Below the pieces are notes generated by a model, which saw only the letters and a program-made list of their open reading frames with translations, had not been told where the DNA came from and ran no database searches. A DNA stretch of 64,000 bases, from assembly GCA_032622095.1 (NCBI GenBank), contig CP136069.1:201300690-201364689 (forward strand), written 5' to 3'. Positions 50,375 through 60,495 of this stretch are shown in pieces. The first letter of the stretch is position 1. The number at the start of each line of letters is the position of its first letter. The stretch comes from Siphonodentalium dalli (lineage: Eukaryota; Mollusca; Scaphopoda; Gadilida; Siphonodentaliidae). The position numbers and the translations under genes are program-made.

Positions 50375-50458
50375 ACGTGACTATATGGTCTCCGTTTGGG
50401 AGCTGGTGTCCGCCTTGGAAATTCCCACCTACCTTGAACCGAGGAATTATAGTTCACA
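50375..50458 (+). other. Possible extra exon or exon relic
   Basis: If spliced after AG at 50373-50374 in phase 1, the frame reads VTIWSPFGSWCPPWKFPP and continues through the first unit of the 62-bp array to an AATG|GTACC donor (near 50482) that is also phase 1. The W-S-x-F-G-x-W spacing recalls VMO-I or TSP1 domain starts, but there is too little to assign a family, the polypyrimidine tract is weak, and using the earlier AG would create a stop. Confidence 0.2.
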
Positions 50459-50829
50459 CATTGAGTTTGAAGTTTTCCAATGGTACCTCAAGGTGGCAGA
50501 TGTGCGATAGAATGATGGCACATTGAGTTTGAAGTTTTCCAATGGTACCTCAAGGTGGCAGATGTGCGATAGAATGATGGCACATTGAGTTTGAAGTTTT
50601 CCAATGGTACCTCAAGGTGGCAGATGTGCGATAGAATGATGGCACATTGAGTTTGAAGTTTTCCAATGGTACCTCAAGGTGGCAGATGTGCGATAGCATG
50701 ATGGCACATTGAGTTTGAAGTTTTCCAATGGTACCTCAAGGTGGCAGATGTGCGATAGAATGATGGCACATTGAGTTTGAAGTTTTCCAATGGTACCTCA
50801 AGGTGGCAGATGTGCGATAGAATGATGGA
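50459..50829 (+). repeat. 62-bp tandem array, 6 copies
   Basis: TTGAGTTTGAAGTTTTCCAA lies at 50461, 50523, 50585, 50647, 50709 and 50771, exactly 62 bp apart, with essentially identical units (one A-to-C change near 50697). It lies in the first visible intron. Confidence 0.95.
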
Positions 50830-51130
50830 CCTGATGGGACTGAATGGCGGCATGTGTGAGATAATATATGGTAGGATGGGATATAAATATGCCAGGGTTA
50901 AATTTTAGATCGTGGCAAAGGGTTGGATAGAATGGTGGCAAGTGTGGGACGGAATTGGCAAAAGGTGGGGTGGAATCATGGCATGGGTGGGATACGATGG
51001 TGGGAGGGGTTGGATGGAATGGTGGCAAGTGTGGGATTGAATTGTGGTATGTGGTTGGATAAGACAATCTTAGGGCCGTGTAGAATGGTGGCATATTGGG
51101 TGGTGGAAGGGTTGTGATGGAATATTGAAT
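50830..51130 (+). repeat. Degenerate G/T-rich short repeats
   Basis: Loosely repeated GGATGGAATGGTGGCAAGTG and GGTGGGA motifs follow the 62-bp array and continue to about 51125. Intronic. Confidence 0.6.
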
Positions 51131-51387
51131 GGGCTGATATTAGTTTGTTGAATGCATTTCAGATGCCTCGTATTTTTAAATTATCAATGATAAACGCGAT
51201 GTTTTTTTTCCAATTGACTCGAGCGAGTCGAAGTAAGATACATGTGCATTTGTATCCACGAATTCCGAAAATCTGTCTGTGCGGTTATAATATGTCTTTC
51301 GTGAACGTGTGTAGCAGTCATATGACTGCCCGCCTGTCGTTGTGCTTGAATAATGTTCACACATGTGCATACATTTCCTATTTGTAG

Positions 51388-51555
51388 TTGGTTCTCCATG
51401 GTTACCGTGGCATGAAGGGGCCTGTAGCGTAACATGCGGACTGGGGCTATTGCAACGGACAAGAAACTGCTCGAACCCAGACCCACAGACCGCACGCGAG
51501 GCATGCATCGGCCATGATCACGAGATCGATTTGTGTGAAGAAACTAAGTGTCCAG
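51388..51555 (+). CDS. TSP1 gene, thrombospondin type-1 domain exon 1
   Basis: A complete 56-residue TSP1 domain: start GSPWLPWHEGACSVTCG, then LQRTRNC, and ending KCPG. It has the six cysteines in TSP1 order (CSVTC, RNC, EAC, LC, KC), the WxxW-type tryptophan pair and the Arg of the CWR layers. Acceptor TTTGTAG before 51388 and donor GTAAGT at 51556; the exon is 168 bp and phase 1-1, so it can be duplicated or skipped without shifting frame. TSP1 domains act in extracellular matrix or cell-surface binding; the ligand cannot be inferred. Confidence 0.92.
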
Positions 51556-52079
51556 GTAAGTACACGGCCACCGGAGAGCATGGCTACGTATTGTTTAAAA
51601 ACTCCACATTGGTGTAATTTGGGGGCACTAACTTAGATAGGAAGGTGCTTATTCGCTTTTTGCACCAAACATATACATATTGATTGTCCTCATATGATGT
51701 GTCTAAGTGTGTGGTTTACAAATTACAAATGTCAATAGTCGCGCCGCTCGAGTAAGGTATGGTGGTGATGAGGGCAACAAACATTGGGGAAAAAGAGCAA
51801 TCCAATATAGTCTAAATATGAATGTAAAACTAATCAGGCATATTATGTGCAATGGTATTTCAAACGAATTGCGCGTGATATATTATTCCCCAGATCACCG
51901 TAACCCCAAACGCGTGGACAGATATGTTAATATGGGTCGTGCTGCCACACAAAGCTACATGAAAGATTCAGAGATTCTATAAAGAACCAACATTAGGAAT
52001 TAGTTCCAGATGGAACCAAAGAAGAGTCGAACCAAACTGATGGGTTCTATGTAGGTATTTGTTCGCCAAGGAACCAAAT

Positions 52080-52255
52080 TTGGAACGTTTTCGTAAAGTG
52101 CATCACTGACTTGAATAGGGCAACTTTTGATTTTCTAAACCACACAACTAGACTGTAGGTAATGGAAGTGACTATATATATATAACTTTGGTGTAAATCG
52201 ACTACTAAAACACTCTTATCAATATTAGTGCCCCTCTCATCCCACCCCTGATCAT
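52080..52255 (+). repeat. Orphan unit of the H1 140-bp repeat
   Basis: A diverged single copy: AACTTTTGATTTTCTAAACC, ACACAACTAGACT, TTTGGTGTAAATCGACTAC and GTGCCCCTCTCATCC follow the same order as the units in 10020-11960. Intronic, with no helitron ends recognised beside it. Confidence 0.7.
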
Positions 52256-52419
52256 ATTTCAACAATGTGGCGTCTGCACACCGCATGCGTATCACGGCGA
52301 ATAATATAACATTTTGGTTAGCGTTATATCTTGGTTGTCCTCATCACATCGTTAAAAGCAAAATGAAAAATACGTGCAATCACCAACATTCGTGTGGTAC
52401 AATCATTGCGAAAATACGC

Positions 52420-52670
52420 GCCAACCTTTTCTCAACTATACACGTATCGGCGTACACAATATAGAATATACGCGCCAACCTTTTCTCAACTATACACGTA
52501 TCGGCGTACACAATATAGAATATACGCGCCAACCTTTTCTCAACTATACACGTATCGGCGTACACAATATAGGAAATACGCACCAACCTTTTCTCAACTA
52601 TACACGTATTGGCGTACACAATATAGGAAATACGCGCCAAACTTTTCTCAACTATACACGTATCGGCGTA
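52420..52670 (+). repeat. 54-bp minisatellite, left part
   Basis: About 4.7 copies of a 54-bp unit with CGCGCCAACCTTTTCTCAAC, TATACACGTATCGGCGTACA and CAATATAGAATA. The unit is 18 codons long, so frames stay open on both strands without indicating a gene. Interrupted by the element at 52671. Confidence 0.93.
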
Positions 52671-53467
52671 CACTCTTATGACTAATGTGTAGGTTTTCTA
52701 CACAAAATGTGTAGCCCTGCTACACAATCATTATTCAATTTTGATCTTAAACATATTTGTGTAGTATATGTGTAGTTTCATATTCGTACACAAATTGTGT
52801 AACAATTTTTGCACATAAATGGGTAAATTTTTACACATTTATACACAACTGTGTGTATAAAATCAACACATATCCCTTACACATTTTGTGTAGGTTCTTA
52901 CACACACAGTTCGTAGACAAGAAATGCAAGTTCAGTAGTCCGACATGTGGGTATAGTATTACAGATATATGCAGATTTATATGTTAAAACTTTCATGGCG
53001 CATAGTGGTATGTAGTATTTTGTTCTGTACTGTGAGTTTTTGCTTTGAATGAACAAACCAGGGTCGAGGCGTGATTGCACAATATTAGTATTATTACAAC
53101 AATCATAACAAGAGTCTAAGGACAGTAATCGCCATGAAAGTTTTAACAAATAAATCCTCATATACTATTAATACTAAACCCACAAATTGGAATTCTGAAC
53201 TTACATCCTTGTCTACGATCGTTGTAGATTGTATTCCAAAAAATAGACTCAAACAATATGGCCGTCACATAGCAGACTATGAAACTGAATGCACCGCATT
53301 GCGCATGCTCTATGTTCTTACACAATTGTGTGTAACAAAATATATACATTATGTGTAGAACGGCACTTGGTCAATGCATTTGTATGTAAAACTACACATT
53401 GCTATGTGTATTAACCGGGTTTACACATTTGATGTGTAATCGTTTCTACACAATAGTTATAAGAGTG
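52671..53467. mobile_element. TA-flanked long-TIR MITE, 797 bp
   Basis: Ends CACTCTTATGACTAATGTGT (52671) and ACAATAGTTATAAGAGTG (ending 53467) are inverted repeats flanked by TA on both sides, restoring the array sequence GGCGTACACAATATAG. Inverted arms extend over most of the element (for example TATGTTAAAACTTTCATGGC near 52980 against GCCATGAAAGTTTTAACAAA near 53132), so it folds back on itself. The interior is packed with TGTGTAG/CTACACA motifs. TA duplication suggests Tc1/mariner-type mobilisation, though a 4-bp GTAC duplication is an equally valid reading. Confidence 0.85.
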
Positions 53468-54125
53468 TACACAATATAGAAAATACGCGCCAACCTTTTC
53501 TCAACTATACGCGTATCGGTGTACACAATATAGAATTTACGCGCCAACCTTTGCTCAACTATACGCGTATCGGCGTACACAATATAGAAAATACGCGCCA
53601 ACCTTTTCTCAACTATACGCGTATCGGCGTACACAATATAGAATTTACGCGCCAACCTTTGCTCAACTATACGCGTATCGGCGTACACAATATAGAATTT
53701 ACGCGCCAACCTTTGCTCAACTATACGCCTATCGGCGTACACAATATAGGAAATACGCGCCAACCTGTTCTCAACTATACGCGTATCGGCGTACACAATG
53801 TAGGAAATACGCGCCAACCTGTTCTCAACTATACACGTATCGGCGTACACAATATAGGAACAAAATGCAACTATCCATCGGCTCGTAACGATATCGGAAC
53901 AAATTGCAACTATCTAGCGGCTCGTAACTCAACTATACACGTATCGGCGTACACAATATAGAAAATACGCGCCAACCTTTGCTCAACTATACGCGTATCG
54001 GCGTACACAATATAGGAAATACGCGCCAACATTTTCTCAACTATACACGTATCGGCGTACACAATATAGGAACAAAATGCAACTATCCATCGGCTCGTAA
54101 CTCAACTATACACGTATCGGCGTAC
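53468..54125 (+). repeat. 54-bp minisatellite, right part
   Basis: About ten further units, with variants TTTGCTCAAC and CTGTTCTCAAC. Near 53855-53930 and 54065-54100 the unit is mixed with a different 33-35-bp unit (ACAAAATGCAACTATCCATC, GGCTCGTAAC), giving a compound array. Confidence 0.9.
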
Positions 54126-54126
54126 A

Positions 54127-55040
54127 GGTAAAATAGATGGCGGACACACTCCAGTGTGTGGGTTTCATGTAAAATCTTGTTGTGAGTAACCAATGCTATC
54201 TGCTATAATAATCGAAATATAGGGAATAGGCGCCAACCTGTTCTCAACTATACACGTATAGGCGTATACAATATAGGAACAAAATGCAACAATCTATGGG
54301 ACGTGAACTGAACATCACTGACTGTGAAATCAAAGCACTAAATTTGTGACGTTTTCTGCCAAATAATATGTATACAAACTTAATGACGATAATAAAACAG
54401 AGTGTCTTCAGTAATATTACACCCCGTGTGTGATATAATTAACCTGACCCTTCGACGTACACGCAGTCAGACCATAGTCAGAAATGATAATATATTATAT
54501 ACCCATGATTGTGATTATAAAATATAAAATATATTGGTTTCGCGAATGGCCAACTCGGAATTCCGTTAAAATAACAATAACAACCAGCACCTAATTAACG
54601 AACCGGCGGCCGGCTCGGCCGTCTTCGACCACAACCCCCAGTGGGCCGCAGAACGAAAAATGTATAGAAAAGTTGAAAATATAAGACTTACAAATTATCT
54701 GTTTCATTTATTTTATTTGTAATTGACATAGCTTGTCACAAACCAAAAATCAGCATTATTGACATAATAATGTAAAGGACAATAAACGAAATTGAAATTC
54801 CCAACTACACCTTTCACCGAACTCGGCCTCCGGTTTGCAGTTCGACTTTTCATCCTCCTAAAAATTCCCATTATCTATAAATAAAACGCCCAGCGAACCA
54901 TAGCTATCAAAAATATCTGGGACAGTATACACGCGGCGCGCGTAACAAGTGTGTGGGTGGCAAAATAGATGGCGGACACCCTCCAGTGTATGGGTTTCAT
55001 GTTGTGAGTAACCAATGTTATACGCTATACTATCGTTGTA
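54127..55040 (+). repeat. Direct duplication of about 85 bp before the second TSP1 exon
   Basis: AAAATAGATGGCGGACACNC, TCCAGTGT, GGGTTTCATG and GTTGTGAGTAACCAATG occur at about 54130-54215 and 54958-55040. The second copy ends only about 20 bp before the exon at 55063, so it forms the end of the intron including the branch-site region. Confidence 0.8.
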
Positions 55041-55062
55041 ATTACCATATATGTCTCCGTAG

Positions 55063-55233
55063 TCATAGACGGCGGATGGACACATTGGGCAAGCGGAGCA
55101 TGCAGTGTTACATGCGGAGACGGAACCAACATTCAGAGCAGGACCTGTACCAATCCCAAACCAGCTGGCGGCGGGAAGCAGTGCAACGGTTCAGCGCACA
55201 TCACTGTTACATGCTCGGAGCCAGGATGCCCAG
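55063..55233 (+). CDS. TSP1 gene, thrombospondin type-1 domain exon 2
   Basis: A 57-residue TSP1 domain: DGGWTHWASGACSVTCGDG, then SRTC, KQC, VTC and GCPG, giving six cysteines and the WxxW pair. Acceptor CTCCGTAG before 55063 and donor GTATAA at 55234 (weaker than the GTAAGT of the other exons); 171 bp, phase 1-1. The duplicated intron end upstream suggests that this part of the gene grew by local duplication. Confidence 0.93.
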
Positions 55234-55324
55234 GTATAAATTCCGTTACCCCTTTCTTCACTAAATGGATTTACCCAGCCAGTTAGATGTGTACAAAGGA
55301 ATGGTCTATTATTCATTTGGAGTG

Positions 55325-55645
55325 ATGTCTATCTGTCTATCTAGAATTACCTGTCAACTCCCTTTTCTGGCATTACAGACTGGGTCCAGGTCTCGACTGT
55401 GGCTACTCTAACATACAGCCAGGTTCATTAACGTGCACATGATGTCACCCTGAAGGGAAGTCAGTTTTGTATTCGGATATATATTGTGTGATCACAAATG
55501 AGACTGTTCAGTCATACAACGTGTCAATCTGACCAAGTTTGGAGTTTTTTCAGAATACCCGACCGGGAATCGATCCCCGGACCGTTAGCACGAGAGACCA
55601 GTACCCTATCAACTCGGCCACTGACTTCCCCTGACCACTGACTTC
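55325..55645 (-). mobile_element. tRNA-derived SINE
   Basis: On the minus strand the head reads TCAGTGGCCGAGTTG (A-box-like) and GGATCGATTCC (B-box, 55567-55577), with a tRNA-like arm between (ACTGGTCTCTCGTGCTAACG). A non-tRNA body of about 200 bp follows and the element ends in an (ATAGACAG)-type short-repeat tail near 55329-55345. That layout (tRNA head, body, simple-repeat tail) is a SINE. T-loop spacing is imperfect, so a functional tRNA is unlikely. No target duplication was found. Confidence 0.62.
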
Positions 55646-55806
55646 TGTTGTTAGGGTGATAAAAGCAGACTGATCGTATGCTGAACTTATTATCTGAATA
55701 TCTAGGATAACTGATCGTCAATAGTGCTTTAGTATATAAATGGTTAAACATATTATATTCTCAATCGAAGTTAATTAATTATATACGTATGAACATGCAG
55801 TATAGT

Positions 55807-56165
55807 AATAACACATGGTAATATTATATATAGCAGTAAGCTTCCGGCTTGTTTGTGGCTTAAAATATAGTAACACCAAATGAGAATATTATTTGTCAGT
55901 AAGAAAAAGGATTGTTGGGGCCATCTCATGTAGATATAATATAGTAATAATAAATGAGAATATTATTTGGCAGTAAGAAAAAGGATTGTTTGGGCCATCT
56001 CATGTATATTCAATATAGTAATAATAAATGAGAATATTATTTGCCAGTAAAAAACAGGATTGTTGGGGCCATCTCATGTTGATGTAATATAGCAATAATA
56101 AATGAGAATATTATTTGGCAGTAAGATAACGGCTTGTTGGTGCCACCTGTTGTAGACACAATGCT
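55807..56165 (+). repeat. 74-bp tandem repeat, 4-5 copies
   Basis: AATGAGAATATTATTTG falls at about 55879, 55953, 56027 and 56101, 74 bp apart, followed by GGCAGTAAGAAAAAGGATTG and GGGCCATCTCATGTA. A more diverged unit begins the array near 55807. Intronic. Confidence 0.93.
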
Positions 56166-56967
56166 ATGAATTTATGAATGACAATACGAAAGTGACATGA
56201 ATATATATAATTATTTTGCTCGTCATTGCAGACTGTTTACAAATGCCTGCGTTTATATTGTTACGTGCGCTCGCGCAACAGTATGGCGATCAGTCAGATT
56301 CGTAGGTACGTACGTTGGTGTCACCCTACCGATTTCACGCCATGACGTCACCCTTACGCAGTACACGACGGCGACGTTACGGAGTAGATTATAGAGTTGA
56401 CGCCCTTGGCATTGACTTCCGTTACTAGCTCGTTGCTATATAAACAAACCAGCGATGTGGCTTTTGTCGAAAATTGACAGTCAGTGCATTCGCCCTGTAT
56501 ACATGTACTTTCAGAAAATACAAAACACCACAACGTTATACCCCACCAATGTCAGTGTCTCGATATAATTTGACCAAATTTTTTGACATGAAACCGCGAC
56601 AGACACGGCGTGAAATACATCGCATTGAGTAAACAATTTCCCATTGTTTCAATTCAACTTCAAGATCGCGGTAAAATCAAAACCGCAATGTGTAAGTGGT
56701 AAACATCTGAAAAAGACATCAGGTACATGCAGAAACTAATTGTTGTGCATATATATTTTTATTTAAGGTGGCAATTTTTCATGTTTATCAGTATTTTTAA
56801 CCATAAGAGCGATCGTAATTGGGGGACTATATTTTATCTAGCGCATTAAATTTAAAATAAAAAGTCGTGAATTGGCTGAGTGTTTTCTCTGGCCGCACAT
56901 TTCGTTGATAATTACGAGCCATTTGTTTGTCTAAATAACATTTTTAAGTTCGAATAGCATTAGAATG

Positions 56968-57134
56968 GGGATAACAGTGTGGTGTTTTGTGATTGCGGAA
57001 AGGTACATGGCGAATATACTGTGGCAAATACCCGTTAATGGGCTCCGGCTCAGCCGTCGCCCATTAACTAAATTTGCCACAGTATATTCGCCATGTACCT
57101 TTCCGAAATCAGAAAACACCACACTGTTATCCCC
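56968..57134. repeat. Long hairpin (inverted repeat)
   Basis: GGGGATAACAGTGTGGTGTT at 56968 is mirrored by AACACCACACTGTTATCCCC near 57134. Arms are about 75 bp with few mismatches (GGAAAGGTACATGGCGAATA, TACTGTGGCAAAT) around a short centre (GGCTCCGGCTCAGCCG). Part of the end motif (AAACACCACAACGTTATACCCC) also occurs alone at about 56520. Probably a small foldback element; no clear target duplication. Confidence 0.85.
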
Positions 57135-58022
57135 TAAATAAAATTATTGAAGATTGTAATTGTCTTTTTTTGCTAACATTAAATTAAATTAAATTAAATA
57201 AATTAAGTGAAATTATTTTTTTAATTATTTTTTATTACATTTTGCATTCTAGTTACATTTGTTGTTATGCTTTCTTCTGTTGTGAGGCCTGGCAACCAAC
57301 CATCCCTAAGTTATCTCGACTCGAGTCGGGGAATTTTAGCCATGGTGTAAAATACAGTTGTTCCATATAGCAATGTCAGAGCATTTAAAATTAAAACAAA
57401 ATTTAAATTTCTTCTTCTTCTTCGATAAAAAAAACTATTTAAATGTTTTGTTTTATTATTTCGATATATCTCCGAAATGATACATATAAGCTACGTCTTT
57501 AAAATCACTTCTTCGGAACAATGCTCTTTAAAAATTTTTTTAAATAAGTGATTAATATCTGGATATCTCTGTTAGTTATTCAATATCATCATCATGTAGA
57601 ACCTTCAGTCAGTTCATTACTGGGGTTTATATAACGTAATGTTTGGTTCGATGGGAATGGTGGGCTTATTTGGTGCCCAATTAAATATGTATAGATGGTA
57701 AAAAATAACCGTTATTAAGTATCTATTTCTGAGATTGATATGCCGATTATGTTATTTCTGAGATTTCATAATATTTTGAATTTTTATGGAAAAAGAATTT
57801 AACTGGTGTGTTGGTTGAAACGGTCTTATCTGTAAAATAATGCATTTATTCTTATAGTAAGTTAATGAGTTCCAAACACAGCATGCGTGTTGAAACGGTC
57901 AGCTGAAAAGCAACGAAGTCAATAACGATCAATTACACCGAGCGAGTCCTCCTGTCACTTGCAGGTTAGTTTCAAGATGTCCGATTAGGATACACGTGAT
58001 GACGTGTTCCATGTTGTTTCAG

Positions 58023-58190
58023 TCAATGGTGCGTGGTCCAGCTGGACAGTGAACCAGTGCAGTGTTAACTGTGGTGTTGGTATAACCACAAAATCAAGGA
58101 ACTGTTCTAGTCCTCCCCCAACAAACGGCGGCAACGAGTGCCAGGGCCAAGATGAAGAGATAATTAAGTGTTCACAATCAAATTGCCCCG
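58023..58190 (+). CDS. TSP1 gene, thrombospondin type-1 domain exon 3
   Basis: A 56-residue TSP1 domain: NGAWSSWTVNQCSVNCGVG, then KSRNC, NEC, IKC and SNCPG, with six cysteines and the WSSW motif. WxxW motifs are common C-mannosylation sites in this family. Acceptor TTGTTTCAG before 58023 and donor GTAAGT at 58191; 168 bp, phase 1-1. The gene must continue downstream, but no further exon is recognised before the window turns into Helitrons. Confidence 0.94.
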
Positions 58191-58367
58191 GTAAGTATAT
58201 GCTATTCATCCATTCTTGAAATAAATATAAAATGTGATTGACCTAGATGCGGTCATGCCAACGTGTATTGACGCACGATACGCGTTTGAACATTGAAGCA
58301 AAGTACATAGTACCAGTCATAACAAGCGGTATATTAAACACATTACACACTGCCAGTCATAACAAGC

Positions 58368-58370
<3 letters not shown>

Positions 58371-58449
<79 letters not shown>
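58371..58449. repeat. (TA)n microsatellite
   Basis: About 39 uninterrupted TA units, preceded by two copies of CCAGTCATAACAAGCGGTAT. Confidence 0.97.
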
Positions 58450-58452
<3 letters not shown>

Positions 58453-58711
58453 CCTCCATTTCTGAAGAGTCAAAATATAGTCAAGCAAAATACACACAAT
58501 ATAAGCAAGGAATTTCACAAATATTTCATGCACAAACAAATATGTACAAACACAGAGACGCACGACATTAATATAAATGGAAACACATATATTGTGGCAT
58601 GAAGACCGTAAACACGCCCATATACATGCGCAAGATTACAGGATTGAATATATCCACGCAGAGATGATTAGAGAAGGAATGAAATCGGGAGAACATTATA
58701 GTGTACTATAA

Positions 58712-58900
58712 ATGTATTTTATCCCCGAACATCCAAAGGTGCCAGATTTGAGCGGCTTCTCTGACCATAACATCGACAATCTCCAGGACATCATCAGCGA
58801 TGCTATGGAGAGAGTTTGGGATATAGCCAATGAACATGAGTATTTGTTTGTCCACAGGGAGATTATCAATGCACATATAACAGTCCACGTCGAAATGTGA
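58712..58900. other. Unassigned sequence open on both strands
   Basis: A 62-residue plus frame (with FSDHNIDNLQDIISDAMERV) and minus frames of 75 and 85 residues overlap here. Composition looks protein-like on both strands, but no domain is recognised and no splice-site pair supports an exon. It could be a decayed coding fragment. Confidence 0.25.
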
Positions 58901-58954
58901 GAGGAGACGATACCATGTGTCATTTCTTGAATCTATCAGGAAAGAGCAGTCGTT

Positions 58955-59100
58955 AAAAAACATGACTCACAGTATCGATTTATCCACCTCCTACGTCTGT
59001 CTACTATAAAAATAAAACATGACTCACGGTATCGATTTATCCACCTCCTACGCCTGTCTACTATAAAGATAAAGCCCATAAGATAAACCACGCCTCTGTC
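58955..59100 (+). repeat. Tandem duplication of about 61 bp
   Basis: ACATGACTCACAGTATCGAT with TTATCCACCTCCTACGTCTG and TCTACTATAAA occurs twice in succession with few differences, followed by further short TCTGTCTACTA copies. Confidence 0.85.
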
Positions 59101-59445
59101 TGTCTACTAGACAGATAAAGCATCCTCTACAAGACAGATAAACTTAATAATATGCGAAGACGAAAGGTTACCAGAACTTGGACCAGTTAACCTCCAGCAG
59201 TTCGTATATGACGTCACTGGGTCGTAACAACGTTATGGGGCATCATTAGATCGGACCATGCTCGTTTCCGTTGTTAGTGACAGCATCCTTACAAACGTCA
59301 ACATCCACAACGTATTTTCGTGTAAAGCCTTTCTAAAAGATCAAAGGATGCGCCCCAAAACGCACTCAAATAGAATTGTTCAATGTTCAGTTGGTGAAAT
59401 CTATAACTTGATTAAGCAATTGACAGTTTGTTACTATATAAAGTA

Positions 59446-60495
59446 CTAGCAGGTTTGCCCGCCACTGGCGTGGTTGGTCAGAAACATGACATTTTTTAAA
59501 TTATTTTTTTAATTGAATTTTTTTTTAAATATTTTAATTTTATTTTTTGTTTATCAATTATTTAATTTACGGTACATCGGGCGGAAAAACTGACCCGATG
59601 AAAACCTTCCCCGTTCCTAGGAACGACAGACATACGAATCACACAACACGTTTTCCAATAAGTTAATTCTGCCTTTTTAATCAAGAGAAATTATTATATC
59701 CGTCCCTAAGAGAGGTATGATTTTTTTTAACCTGCCCGTGGCCATTGCGGATCACTCTTATCGGCTGAGCAGCTCCTGACATAGGTTGTCCACCCTTACG
59801 AGATGGTCAATGTACCCGTGGGACGTCAGTCCCCGCAAAGAGCGGACAGTCAGTCAGTAAGTCGGGACCACTCGTCCTCCTTAGACTGCAAACCCATCAA
59901 GTGGAAGTCCAGTCAGGTGGTGAAAACCACCAGTCGGGGACGTATCACACCAAATATGCTCGATCAAAGCATAGCGACCCCATGCACCCAACTCTGCATG
60001 ACTTAGCACTAAATGAGGGGTGAAAAATAATAGCTTTAAAATATAAATGTATCCAAAATAGACTACGATTATCAACTGTAACAAAAATATATATATCAGA
60101 AATTATAAATGTTATATTTTGGAATGGAGTAGCAAGTTTTGGCTCAACCGGTCGAGCAGTTTTGGAGTCTATAGCACACATACAGATATAACGCCTTTTA
60201 ACGACGTATCCAATACGTTTCTGTATGATGTAGGCAAAATGTAGAGTTAAGCCTCTTGGATCGATAGCGAAATCCATTATTTTCATTCGGCAATCTCCGT
60301 ATTTCCAACGACGGTGGCAGTTGAAGGGTGAAGGGTGGTCGCACGGGCTCGAAAACGCGACAAACAAAGACGCGTCCCGTTTGTTTTTACCCTTATATAG
60401 GAAGTTTGAGCTCAATCCGTACAGCCGTTTTCAATTCTATAAAGTACACACACATATATATGCACACATACGGAAGTCTCAAAATATGTAGTAGC
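59446..60495 (-). mobile_element. Helitron family C, unit 1 (1050 bp)
   Basis: On the minus strand the element ends in a small CGCCAGTGGCGG-type hairpin, about nine bases, then CTAG at 59449-59446, followed by T. Its 5' end at 60495 reads GCTACTACATATTTTGAGAC; sister copies have TCTACTATATATTTTGAGAC, so the first base has changed. It contains CCTAGGAACGACAGACAT and T-rich blocks (TTTTTTAAATT). No Rep/helicase coding. Confidence 0.75.

Noticed and set aside
52374-53961. Frames with NYTRIGVHNI or YADTRIVE repeats
   Set aside because: By-products of the 54-bp array, whose length is a multiple of three.
55548-55640. Functional tRNA gene on the minus strand
   Set aside because: A- and B-box motifs exist, but the T-loop spacing is wrong and no paired acceptor stem is visible; a SINE head explains it better.
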